Of a stretch of DNA of 64,000 nucleotides, positions 27,107-35,233 are shown in pieces. Under the pieces are notes generated by a model that did not search any database, was not told where the DNA came from, and saw only the letters and a list, made by a program, of their open reading frames with translations. The first letter of the stretch is position 1, and every line of letters begins with the position of its first letter. Origin of the DNA: Piscinibacter gummiphilus (GTDB lineage: Bacteria > Pseudomonadota > Gammaproteobacteria > Burkholderiales > Burkholderiaceae_C); assembly GCF_002116905.1 (NCBI RefSeq), contig NZ_CP015118.1, positions 2,790,001 through 2,854,000 of the forward strand, in the 5' to 3' direction. A program made the position numbers and the translations under genes.

Positions 27107-27178
27107 GCTCCCGGGGCAGGCCGCCCGCAGTGGTTACGATGCGGGGTGCACCGTCGTGCGTCACCCGGAGTCCGAACC

Positions 27179-27493
27179 ATGTCCACCTACGAAAATGCCA
27201 CCGTCGTCCGCGAGCGCATCATCGTCCATGGCCACCCGGGTGAACTGCACATCCGCCTGTTGCACGGCGAGAACGGGGACGCCGGGCGCAAGTGCATCCA
27301 TCGCATCCAGATGGGGCCGGGCGGGCGGCTGCAGTCCGACATCGTGTACCTCTACGACACCACGGTGCCGGCCGAGAAGGTGGAACTCGACTTCGAGGTG
27401 CTGGCCCGCGGTGGCCTGGTCTCGGTCGGGCAACTGCACCACACCGAATTCATGCTGAACCGTGGCGTGCGCCACGCGCGTTCGCAGGGCTGA
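27179..27493 (+). CDS. Small hypothetical protein
   Basis: 104 residues from the ATG at 27179. No family recognised. Beta-rich in appearance, with alternating hydrophobic residues (VVRERIIVHGHPGELHIRLLHG, KVELDFEVLARGG), no signal peptide or TM segment. It follows the MerR gene by 72 bases and precedes a lipoprotein gene. Nothing indicates its role. Confidence 0.55.
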   Translation: MSTYENATVVRERIIVHGHPGELHIRLLHGENGDAGRKCIHRIQMGPGGRLQSDIVYLYDTTVPAEKVELDFEVLARGGLVSVGQLHHTEFMLNRGVRHARSQG

Positions 27494-27550
27494 CCGGCTC
27501 ACGCGATGCGCCGCGGGTAAAGTACCGCGGGTCGAACAGGCCGGAGGCCC

Positions 27551-27964
27551 ATGAAGAAGAACAGGCAATGGACCGCGGCGGGTGCCGCGGTGATGGCGGC
27601 AGCGCTGTCGGGGTGTGTCACCGTGGAGGTGCCCAACGTCGTGTCGGACACGGCCAAGGTGGGGAAGGACGTGTACCAGGCGTACCGGGCTTCGAAATCG
27701 GACGCGCCGAAAGCGGCGTCCGCTGCGGCCACACCTGCGTCCGCCGTCGCGGTGCCGGCGCCCGCCGAGTTCGTGCAGAACACCTATGTGGGGCGCGACG
27801 ACCAGACGATCGCCGAGATCAAGCGGCGGTGTGTGGAGGAGGCCGGTGCCAAGCTCGAAGCGCTGGCGGGCCGGCCCGCGGGCTACACCGTGGTGGAGAA
27901 CACGGTGGTGACCATCCAGCAGGCCACGGTGGCGAACTGCCGGCTGGTGGTGACGCGCGGCTGA
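27551..27964 (+). CDS. Hypothetical lipoprotein
   Basis: 137 residues. Lipoprotein signal with LSGC; lipidated Cys22. An Ala/Pro linker (about 50-75) leads to a small C-terminal domain with YVGRDDQTIAEIKRRCVEEAG and ENTVVTIQQATVANCRLVV, two cysteines that could form a disulfide. The domain is not recognised. It ends 22 bases before the stop of the convergent OmpA-family gene, the last gene of the T6SS locus B. Confidence 0.65.
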   Translation: MKKNRQWTAAGAAVMAAALSGCVTVEVPNVVSDTAKVGKDVYQAYRASKSDAPKAASAAATPASAVAVPAPAEFVQNTYVGRDDQTIAEIKRRCVEEAGAKLEALAGRPAGYTVVENTVVTIQQATVANCRLVVTRG

Positions 27965-27986
27965 ACGCCGCCGCGCGCGAGGACGC

Positions 27987-28541
27987 TCAGCGCAGGTTCG
28001 TGACGATGGTGACGCGCCGGTTCTCCGGCGCGGACGGCACCTTGCGGTTCAGCAGGTCGCGGTCGCCGCGGCCTTCGGCCTTCAGGCGTTCGGCGGCGAT
28101 GCCGTGGGTGTTGATCAGGTACTCGCGCACGCTGTCGGCGCGCTGCTGCGACAGCGTGAGGTTGCCGTCGGCGTCGCCGCGCGGGTCGGCGTGGCCTTCG
28201 ACGTTGAAGTTGTACTCGGCGAGGCGGTCGTTCTTCAACGCGGCGGCCACCACGTCGAGCTGCTTCTTGGCGGGCGCGGTGAGTTCGGCCGAGTTGGTCT
28301 CGAACGTGATCAGCAGCGACGCACTCGGCTTGCGTGCGGGCACGGTGGGTGCGCCGTCGCGCGTGACCTTCAGGCTCCGGGTGACCACGGGTTCGGGGTC
28401 GGGCGTGAGCGCGTCGACCAGGTTGGTCTCGGTGACCTTGTTGCCACGCAGCACCTGTTCGCCGGCCGGGGTCTCGGCGGCGGCCGTCGCGGCGCACAGG
28501 ACCAGCGCCAGCGCGATCACGGAAGAGGGGGAACGGTTCAT
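27987..28541 (-). CDS. OmpA-family protein at the end of T6SS locus B
   Basis: 184 residues. Signal peptide MNRSPSSVIALALVLCAATAAA, then a linker and a C-terminal OmpA domain: LITFETNSAELTAPAKKQL, GHADPRGDADGNLTLSQQRA and PENRRVTIV. The NxxLSxxRA peptidoglycan-binding element is present as NLTLSQQRA. Probably a periplasmic or outer-membrane peptidoglycan anchor. It follows pppA by 112 bases on the same strand, so it may be a T6SS accessory, although TssL already has its own OmpA domain. Not a TagL-type long protein. Confidence 0.8.
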   Translation of the reverse strand: MNRSPSSVIALALVLCAATAAAETPAGEQVLRGNKVTETNLVDALTPDPEPVVTRSLKVTRDGAPTVPARKPSASLLITFETNSAELTAPAKKQLDVVAAALKNDRLAEYNFNVEGHADPRGDADGNLTLSQQRADSVREYLINTHGIAAERLKAEGRGDRDLLNRKVPSAPENRRVTIVTNLR

Positions 28542-28653
28542 GATGGATGCCTCCAGAAAGCTGCCGGGCGCGTCGAGGCCCCGTGCAAAGGGAGATTGTC
28601 GCCTGCCTGCGGTGCATGGCGCGTGACACCGGCGATCATCGGGTGAAACCGCA

Positions 28654-29427
28654 TCACAGCGGCACCCCCACTCGGGTGGTCTCGGCCGGATCGCCGATCC
28701 AGACCGCGATGGCGCTGTAGTTGTCCTGGCCCTTGAGCCGGGCCTGCTGCACGTCCTCGGCCATCAGGTCGAGCCAGTGCTGCGGCGACCGGGCGCTCGC
28801 GAACGCGGTCTCGATGTCGTGCGGCTCGAAGTGGTCCCACCAGCCGTCGGAACACAGCAGGAAGGCATCGCCGTCGGCGATGGGCACGAAGGTCTCGACC
28901 GTGTTGGGCTCGACGGCCTCGACCGTGCCCATGGCGCTCAGCAGCTGGTTCTTGCGCGGGTGGTCGCGGGCCTCCGCACGCGACAGGTAGCCGGCGTGCA
29001 CCATGCGCTGCACGACGCTGTCGTCGTCGGTGACGTCGCACACCTGGCCGTGTCGCAGGTGGTAGAGGCGCGAGTCGCCCACGTGGGTCCACAGGGCCTG
29101 GGCGCGGCGGGTGTCGATCCACAGCGCCACCAGGGTGGCGTGCATGCGCTCGTGCCCCTTGCGGCCTTGCTGCTGGTCGCCGAGGGCGGCGTGGGTGTCG
29201 GTCACCAGGTGGGTGAGGTAGTCGGGCGAGGCGTGGGGCGCCGACTGCAGCCCGTGCGCGACCAGGCGCACGACGAGGTCGGACGCGATGGCGCCGCCCC
29301 GGTGGCCTCCCGCGCCGTCGGACAGCACGGCGTACCAGAACGAGCCCGCACGCCCGTGGCGCAGGTCGTCCTCGTTGTGGGCGCGGTCCCCGACTTCGCT
29401 TCGCGAAGCGATCTCGACATGCAGCAT
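28654..29427 (-). CDS. pppA: T6SS PP2C-type protein phosphatase PppA
   Basis: 257 residues from the ATG at 29427, which gives the usual PP2C N-terminus. Metal and catalytic motifs: NEDD near 20, LSDGAGGHRGG near 40, HVGDSRLYHL near 125, LLCSDGWWDH near 205 and DNYSAI near the end. It dephosphorylates the FHA protein and so opposes PpkA. It lies 22 bases after tagH on the same strand, the expected partnership. Confidence 0.93.
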   Translation of the reverse strand: MLHVEIASRSEVGDRAHNEDDLRHGRAGSFWYAVLSDGAGGHRGGAIASDLVVRLVAHGLQSAPHASPDYLTHLVTDTHAALGDQQQGRKGHERMHATLVALWIDTRRAQALWTHVGDSRLYHLRHGQVCDVTDDDSVVQRMVHAGYLSRAEARDHPRKNQLLSAMGTVEAVEPNTVETFVPIADGDAFLLCSDGWWDHFEPHDIETAFASARSPQHWLDLMAEDVQQARLKGQDNYSAIAVWIGDPAETTRVGVPL

Positions 29428-29449
29428 CAGCGGTCCTGGTGAAGGCTTC

Positions 29450-31426
29450 TCAGACGTCCGGGTGGCGGGCGCTGTCGAGCCGGTCGAGCTGGTCTTCGTA
29501 GGCACGCACGAAGGCCTTGCCGAACAGTTCGTGGAAGTCTTCCTCGGCGTCGCCCTGGATGCGCTTGAAGTGCTGCAGGTACAGCTCCCAGAGCTTCGCG
29601 CGGCGGTTCATCGGGAGCAGCGTGTCCATCATGCCGCCGGCGCCCAGCTTGTTCTCGAGCTGGGCCGGCTCGAAGCGGGACAGCACCCCCTCGAGCGCGG
29701 CCCGCATGCCGGCCATGGTGCCGATGGCGTGGCCCAGCAGGTCGTCCATCACGTCGTTCACCGCCTGCGGGCCGACCATGAAGCCGCGCATCGGCGGCTG
29801 CAGCAGCTGCTCGATGGCCGCGCCGGCGTCGGGCGAGAACTTCAGCGGGTTGTTGTTGCGCGACTGGATGGTGGTGACCTGGGCGCGCAGCTCCTGCTTC
29901 GCGGCCGCACGCACGGCCACGAGCTTGAGCGTGCCGTCGACCGAATGCCGCAGCACCTGGCCGATCATGCGCATCTGCTCGGGGTTCAGGCCCTGCGGCA
30001 GTTTCATCTGGATGCCGGCGCCTTCGCAGAACGCGGCCCACAGCGCATCGGGGGCCGCGGCGGGGCCGGCGGCCACCGGTGCGACGGGCGCGGACGGCGG
30101 CAGGGACGTGGGCATGCGCGCGTGCGCGGGCGGCGTGGGTGCGACGAGCGGGGTCAGCGGCATCGGGGCCGAGATCTCGGGGTCGTCGTCGTCACCGGGC
30201 AGCGGGCGCGACACCCGCATGGCCGGCATCGTGGTTTCGGCCAGCTCCGGCGGGAACGGCGGACGGCGCGGGGGCGCGGCGCCACCGGCCGGGGACACCG
30301 GGCGCGGGGCCGGGGCGGGTGGCGGGATGCCCGGGCGCGGCGGCGGTGCGTCGCGGCCGATGGGGCGCATGCCGGGGATGGTGCCGGGTTCGTCCTTCAC
30401 CGCGGGCGGACGGTAGGCCCCCTTCAGCTCGGGCGTGTGGTCGGGCGCGGCGGAGCGGGCCGGCGGCGGCGGGGCGGCCGGCGTGTTGAACATCGCCAGC
30501 GGATCCTGCGACGGGGCGCTGCCGCCGGGGGCCGCGGCGGGCGACAGGAAGTCGGCCAGCGGGTCCTTGCCGGCCGAGGGCGACTTGCCGAGGCCGAACA
30601 TGTCGTCGAGGCTGTTGCCCGGCGCGGGACTCGGGCTGCCGAAGAGGTCGCCGAACGCGGAGTCCGGGATGTGGGCGGACGGGGCGGGCGAGGGCGACGG
30701 CGTGCCGCCCATGAAGCCGCCGACGCCGGCGCCACCGGCGGGCGGGGGCGGCGTGAGGTCGGCGAACGGGTCGAAGTCGTCGGGCAGGCGGGCCGACGGC
30801 GCCGCGGGCACGGGGGCCGCGTAGGCGGGGGGCGTGGGCGAGGCCATGGGCGCCGGCGCCGGCGCGGGCGTGGCCGGGCCGAGCAGGTCGGCGAACGGGT
30901 CGCTCGGCGAAGCGGCGGCGGGTGGCGCGCCGAAGAGGTCGGCGAACGGGTCCGCCGTGGGCGACGCGGTGGGCGGGGCGGGCATCGGCACGGGGGCCGG
31001 GGCCGGTCGCGGCGCGGGACGCGGCTGGGGCGGATTCGTGCGCGATTCGCCGGCCGACGAGCGGATCACGGTGCGGCCGTCGACTGCAGGCGGGCGCGAC
31101 TGGGTGGGGACGTTGAACGTGACCCGCATGGCGTAGGCGCCGATCACGAGTTCGTCGCCCTCGTTGACCGCGGAGCCCTCGCCGGGCGCGATCGGGCGGC
31201 CGTTCACGAGGATGGCGTTGGCGCTGCCGACGTTGCGGATGGAGAACGCACCATTGCTGAACCACACCTCGGCGTGGAGGCGCGAGATGTGGCGTTCGGG
31301 GTCCGGGAGCGCGAGCGTGTTGGTGTCCGACCGGCCGATGGTGCCGCCGCGTTCGTCGAATCGCCCGGTGATGGGCTGCGAGAGCGGCTCGTTCTTCAGG
31401 GTGTGAGCTTGGATCACCAGGTTCAT
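29450..31426 (-). CDS. tagH: T6SS FHA-domain protein TagH (Fha)
   Basis: 658 residues from the ATG at 31426. FHA domain at about 1-105 (GGTIGRSDTNTLALPDPERHISRLHAEV), which binds phosphothreonine from PpkA. A long Pro/Ala/Gly-rich middle (about 110-430) contains repeated DPFADL-type motifs. The C-terminal TagH domain (about 455-650) has AFCEGAG, SRNNNPLKFSPDA and KLWELYLQHFKRIQGDAEEDFHELFG. Scaffold whose phosphorylation promotes assembly. A TGACTTTCG motif lies about 90 bases upstream, so this gene probably starts the tagH-pppA unit. Confidence 0.93.
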   Translation of the reverse strand: MNLVIQAHTLKNEPLSQPITGRFDERGGTIGRSDTNTLALPDPERHISRLHAEVWFSNGAFSIRNVGSANAILVNGRPIAPGEGSAVNEGDELVIGAYAMRVTFNVPTQSRPPAVDGRTVIRSSAGESRTNPPQPRPAPRPAPAPVPMPAPPTASPTADPFADLFGAPPAAASPSDPFADLLGPATPAPAPAPMASPTPPAYAAPVPAAPSARLPDDFDPFADLTPPPPAGGAGVGGFMGGTPSPSPAPSAHIPDSAFGDLFGSPSPAPGNSLDDMFGLGKSPSAGKDPLADFLSPAAAPGGSAPSQDPLAMFNTPAAPPPPARSAAPDHTPELKGAYRPPAVKDEPGTIPGMRPIGRDAPPPRPGIPPPAPAPRPVSPAGGAAPPRRPPFPPELAETTMPAMRVSRPLPGDDDDPEISAPMPLTPLVAPTPPAHARMPTSLPPSAPVAPVAAGPAAAPDALWAAFCEGAGIQMKLPQGLNPEQMRMIGQVLRHSVDGTLKLVAVRAAAKQELRAQVTTIQSRNNNPLKFSPDAGAAIEQLLQPPMRGFMVGPQAVNDVMDDLLGHAIGTMAGMRAALEGVLSRFEPAQLENKLGAGGMMDTLLPMNRRAKLWELYLQHFKRIQGDAEEDFHELFGKAFVRAYEDQLDRLDSARHPDV

Positions 31427-31516
31427 GAGAGGCTCCGAATACCGGGGGGCGCGATCTGTTCTGTCGCACTCGCCCGAGGTTCGTTTATCCCGGCAAACGC
31501 CGCTCCCGGCAATCAA

Positions 31517-31525
31517 CGAAAGTCA
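31517..31525 (-). promoter_or_regulatory. T6SS-associated upstream motif (tagH copy)
   Basis: Minus-strand TGACTTTCG followed by TTGATTGCCG, about 90 bases before the tagH ATG, in the 108-base gap before it. An ATAAAC stretch lies 28 bases further on. Copies occur before tssJ, tssA and vgrG. Confidence 0.4.
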
Positions 31526-31534
31526 TACCGCGAC

Positions 31535-31699
31535 TCAGGGTGTGAAATGCAGCCAGAGTGCCACGGCCGAGAAGATGCCGCCGAGCAACAGCCAGGTGCG
31601 CCCCTGGGGATGGAAGCCTCCGGCCCGCACGCAGCGGACGATGCCGAGCACGAGGAACAGCGGGCCGAGGATCGCGAAGAGGGTGGGGACGTGGAGCAT
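31535..31699 (-). CDS. Small two-TM membrane protein
   Basis: 54 residues, two hydrophobic helices (about 6-22 and 37-52) with a positive loop between (RCVRAGGFHPQGR). Not recognised by family. It lies 23 bases after the HEAT-like gene on the same strand and may be read with the effector module. Short, so confidence rests on its good start, hydrophobic pattern and position. Confidence 0.5.
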   Translation of the reverse strand: MLHVPTLFAILGPLFLVLGIVRCVRAGGFHPQGRTWLLLGGIFSAVALWLHFTP

Positions 31700-31722
31700 G
31701 GGCAAGGGGGGGCTGGGAGGTG

Positions 31723-32988
31723 TCAGGCGCCGGACAGGTCGGCGACGAGCCGCTGCTGGCGCCACGCGGGCGCGGCGGTGTTGAACCGCGGCGAGCCGGG
31801 CTGGAGCAGCGTGAGGAGTTCCGCCGCGTGCACGCGCTGCCGCTGGAAGCCGTCGCGCAGCACGTCGAGCGCGTGCCGCCGCGTGGCCGGCGCACCGACG
31901 AAGTGGGGTGTGCCGGCCGCGAAACGCGCGGCGTGGGTGGACCACCACGCCGCGATGCGTTCCGGCACCGGCCAGGGCAGGCTTTCGTCCTCGTCGAGGG
32001 ACACGTCGGCGTCCTCGGGGTCGTCGTCGGGACCGGCAAACCCTTCCGGCGCATGGCCGTCGAGGTCGAGCGCGGCCAGGTCGGCGCCGGTGATCGACGA
32101 GAACGATTCGCCAGCGAGGCGTGCAAGTTCGGGGACGGCCATCTGCCGGATGAGCCACGGCACGTAGAACGGGTCGCCGCAGAGGCCGGCGCAGCGCACC
32201 AGCAGCCGCTGCGAGGCCGGGTCGCCGCTCAGCGCCTTGAGGAGCGCGTGGACGTCGGCCGAGGCGGCCACCTTCACCCAGCACGACAGTGCCGGCTCCC
32301 GCCAGGGGCCGGGCGCGGTGGCCAGCGTGCGCAGGGCGTCGAGGGTCGCCTGGCGGTCGCCGAGCCGCAGCGCGGCCCGCGCGGCCTCGAAGCGCACGCG
32401 CTCGTCCGGATCGGCGAGCGCGCGCAGCGCGGCCGGCAGCAGGTCGGTGCGGCCGAGCGCGCCGGCCGTGCGCCAGGCCGTGGCGCGCAGGCCGGGGTCG
32501 ACGTCCGAAGTGGCCAGGTCGAGCAGGCCGCCCGGGTTCACGCCATGGCGCCGGCACGCCTCCAGCCCCGTCGCGCGGCGCATCGGCACGTGCGAATCGA
32601 GCAGGGGCTTGGTGATGCCGCGCAGCTGCGCGGCCGGCACCCAGCCGAAGGCGGCATCGAGCGCGTCGCGCGTGCCCGGCTCGGCTTCGGCCAGCGACAG
32701 CAGCCGCTCCAGGAAGGCCATGTCCCGCTGGCCCAGCGCCTGCACCGTGGCCGTGAACACCTCGCCGGGGAAGGGGGACGAGAGGGCCTCCTCGCAAAAG
32801 CGGGTGCCGGCCGGCCCGGCGATCGACAGCCCGTCGACGTGGGCGCGCAGGCGTTCGTCGAGGCGGGCGAGCTGGTGCAGGCGCGCGTGAGGCGCGTCGA
32901 GCAGCACGGCCCGCTGGCCGTACAAGGTGGCGGCCATGTCCTGATGCTGCATCACCACGGCGGGGATCACGGGTGTCTCGGGAGGCAT
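31723..32988 (-). CDS. HEAT-repeat protein, TIGR02270-like family (module 2)
   Basis: 421 residues. Helical repeats from about 85 to 275, for example AATLRTAGAL-type and PDERVRFEAARAALRLGD, the HEAT/PBS-lyase pattern. A C-terminal acidic stretch (PDDDPEDADVSLDEDES) precedes FVGAPATRRHALDVLRDG, which resembles the family's conserved tail; the paralogue at 43014-44375 has similar tail residues. Such proteins occur in T6SS effector islands with DUF2169 and DUF4150; a scaffold or adaptor role is inferred, not known. Last large gene of module 2, 38 bases after the propeller protein. Confidence 0.75.
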   Translation of the reverse strand: MPPETPVIPAVVMQHQDMAATLYGQRAVLLDAPHARLHQLARLDERLRAHVDGLSIAGPAGTRFCEEALSSPFPGEVFTATVQALGQRDMAFLERLLSLAEAEPGTRDALDAAFGWVPAAQLRGITKPLLDSHVPMRRATGLEACRRHGVNPGGLLDLATSDVDPGLRATAWRTAGALGRTDLLPAALRALADPDERVRFEAARAALRLGDRQATLDALRTLATAPGPWREPALSCWVKVAASADVHALLKALSGDPASQRLLVRCAGLCGDPFYVPWLIRQMAVPELARLAGESFSSITGADLAALDLDGHAPEGFAGPDDDPEDADVSLDEDESLPWPVPERIAAWWSTHAARFAAGTPHFVGAPATRRHALDVLRDGFQRQRVHAAELLTLLQPGSPRFNTAAPAWRQQRLVADLSGA

Positions 32989-33026
32989 GGGTCGGTGAGG
33001 GAAAGGTCGGGCGCGTTCACGCGGGC

Positions 33027-33941
33027 TCAGGTGTTGTCGGGGTGGATGATTTCCTTCCACGACTGGCCGTCGAAGACCAGGATGTCGGCGCGGCCGACGG
33101 CCCACAGCAGGCCGTCCTTCGCGTGCAGCCGGTGCACGGTGAATTCGCGGCCGAGTCCGGTGTCGACCGGGCGGACGGTATCGCCGTCGAGCCAGGCCAG
33201 CACGTCGCTGCCGGCGAGCCAGGTCTTCCCGCCGAACACCTCGATGCTGTACCAGTTCCCGGTGAAGGACGGGTCGGCGATGAGCTGCCACGCGTTGAAG
33301 CGGCCGTGCAGGATCACGCCCTTGTCCCCCGCGATCCAGACCTCGTCGGCGGACACGCACCGCACCGCGCCGAGGTGCACGGTGGTGGGGCTGTCGTCCT
33401 GCTGCCAGGCCTGGCCGTCGTGGAACCAGATCTCGCCTTTCCAGCCCACGGCGTAGACGTGGCGCGCATCGACGCCGTCGAGGTCGAAGAAGCCGGTGCC
33501 GGTGTCGCGCGTCAGGATGTCGTCGGCGATGGACGTCCAGCCGGCGCCGTCCTGGCGGTACACCTGCCGGCCATAGCCGCAGACGAACAGATCCCCGTCG
33601 ATGTTCTTGATGGCCTCGACGTAGCCGAGGGTGGGCTGGAAGTTCAAGCCGGCCCCCGGGATCTGCTCGACCCTCACCTGGCCGCCGCTGATGTGCGCCA
33701 CCTCCCCGTTCTTGCCCAGCACCCACCAGCCGCGCCGGGCGGGGTCGTCCGATGTGCGGTGGGTGATCGACTTGCACTGGAACTCGAGGTCGTGCGTGCC
33801 CCACGTGCCGTCGAGGTAGCCGTACATGCGGCAGAACATCGCCTTCGGGTCGAGCATGTCGGGGAACGAGAGCAGGCCGAGCAGGCCCTTGCGGCCGGAG
33901 TAGCCGGTGAGGAAGGTGACGGCGGTGGAGGTGGATGGCAT
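33027..33941 (-). CDS. Beta-propeller-like protein, candidate immunity or partner (module 2)
   Basis: 304 residues, no signal peptide. About six units of roughly 40-45 residues end in a G-x-[VLI]-[YWF] or DGQ-W pattern: GKNGEVAHI, GYGRQVYRQDGAGW, GWKGEIWFHDGQAW, GDKGVILHGRFNAW, GRADILVFDGQSW. This reads as a cytoplasmic beta-propeller. The gene directly follows the PAAR-like/nuclease effector gene (20 bases), the normal place for a cognate immunity protein; the other module has a similar protein in the same place. Immunity is inference; a structural or chaperone role is possible. Confidence 0.65.
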   Translation of the reverse strand: MPSTSTAVTFLTGYSGRKGLLGLLSFPDMLDPKAMFCRMYGYLDGTWGTHDLEFQCKSITHRTSDDPARRGWWVLGKNGEVAHISGGQVRVEQIPGAGLNFQPTLGYVEAIKNIDGDLFVCGYGRQVYRQDGAGWTSIADDILTRDTGTGFFDLDGVDARHVYAVGWKGEIWFHDGQAWQQDDSPTTVHLGAVRCVSADEVWIAGDKGVILHGRFNAWQLIADPSFTGNWYSIEVFGGKTWLAGSDVLAWLDGDTVRPVDTGLGREFTVHRLHAKDGLLWAVGRADILVFDGQSWKEIIHPDNT

Positions 33942-33961
33942 GGGGATCTGCGGGAGAAAGG

Positions 33962-35233
33962 TCAATCGGGCGCCGGACCGCTGACGCGGGACTTCGGCAC
34001 GAAGCCGGGCGGCGTGCGGTTGCCGCCGGAGTCGGCGCGCAACATCAGCTTGTCGGACTTGCCGGGTCCCACGTCGAGGCCCATCTGCTTGTGGGCGGCC
34101 TCGCTCTGGGCCTTCAGGCAGCCCTTGTCGCACTGGGTCACCTGGGACACGGCCTCGCTGCCGGCGTCGTTCGCTTCCTCGAAGCTCCACGAGCCGGCGC
34201 TCTTCTTCTCGACGGGAACCCCCGCCTTCATCTTCTGCTTGCCGCCGGGCGTGAGCGCCGGCGACTTGTCCATCTTGTTGTCCTCGAGCACGTCGACGAT
34301 GGCATGGATGCGGCCGTGCTGCATCAGCTGCCCGTCCGCCTGCTTCTCGCTCTTGGTGCCGCCGCTCACGCAGATGCAGGGCGCCTTCATGTCGTCGTAG
34401 TTGTCGGTGCCGGGGTAGCGGTCGCCGGAGCCGCTCTTGCGTTCGCCGGACGGCAGGAAGCAGTGGGCGGGCACGATGTGGTGCGGGGTCTTGTCGGCGC
34501 AGCAGCCGAAGTCGAACGGCACGAGGCTGCAGTCGAACTGGTCCTTGCAGTCGTCGTCGTCGCACATCTTCGACGTGGCGCCGGACTTGTTGTAGAACGC
34601 GTTCTGGCCCGCATCGGCCTTGATCACCGCGTCCCAGTCGACGAGGCTGTCGTCCTTCAACGCGGCCGCCTGCGTCGCGCCCGGCTTGCGGTGGTCCTTG
34701 CGGGTCTGCTGCGTGGTGTTCGCCTTGACGTGTTTCTCCACGCAGTCCTGGGTCTTCTTCGCCTGGTCCTGGCAGGCCTGCGTGGCGGTGCTCATCGCCA
34801 TTGCATCGAGGTGGACCCACGGGGGCGTGTTGGGGCCCTGCGACGCGTGGTTGTGTGTGGTCAGGTCGAGGTGCCGCACCACGTTCTCGCCCTCCACCTT
34901 CACGTCCATCGACCACATGGTGAAGTACACCTTCCCCATGATCTTGCTCGTGACCACGCCCTTCTTCGGCGCCGAGCCCGCCTCGTCGCCCGTGCTCTTC
35001 TTGAAGTACGACTTGTTCTTCAGCATCACCTCCTTGCCACTGATCTTGACCGTGGTGGAGCCGTCGCTGGTGTCGCTGGCCATCCCCGTGTTGGGGTAGG
35101 GGATGGGCACGCCGGGCGGGGTGGCGGGGGTGAGGGGCGGCGTGAAGCACACGTCCGGGAAGGCGCAGATGGACTTGCCCGCCGCGGCCTTGCACGAGAC
35201 CTCCATGTTGTTGGCGTAGACCTGGTTGCTCAT
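33962..35233 (-). CDS. PAAR-like (DUF4150) protein fused to a GHH-type nuclease domain: T6SS effector
   Basis: 423 residues. Residues 1-145 are a DUF4150 PAAR-like domain with FPDVCFTPPLTPATPPGVPIPYP near 25-47, expected to cap the VgrG spike. A linker follows, then a C-terminal toxin domain with TPHHIVPAHCFLP at 249-261, GTDNYDDMKAPCIC around 275-288 and HGRIHAIVD at 306-314, fitting the Tox-GHH2 HNH-superfamily nucleases. Many cysteines (14, 23, 29, 154, 164, 224, 229, 235, 244, 245) suggest metal or disulfide binding. Start overlaps the upstream KAS-like stop (ATGA). Module 1 has the two halves as separate genes. A DNase is inferred from motifs. Confidence 0.85.
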   Translation of the reverse strand: MSNQVYANNMEVSCKAAAGKSICAFPDVCFTPPLTPATPPGVPIPYPNTGMASDTSDGSTTVKISGKEVMLKNKSYFKKSTGDEAGSAPKKGVVTSKIMGKVYFTMWSMDVKVEGENVVRHLDLTTHNHASQGPNTPPWVHLDAMAMSTATQACQDQAKKTQDCVEKHVKANTTQQTRKDHRKPGATQAAALKDDSLVDWDAVIKADAGQNAFYNKSGATSKMCDDDDCKDQFDCSLVPFDFGCCADKTPHHIVPAHCFLPSGERKSGSGDRYPGTDNYDDMKAPCICVSGGTKSEKQADGQLMQHGRIHAIVDVLEDNKMDKSPALTPGGKQKMKAGVPVEKKSAGSWSFEEANDAGSEAVSQVTQCDKGCLKAQSEAAHKQMGLDVGPGKSDKLMLRADSGGNRTPPGFVPKSRVSGPAPD

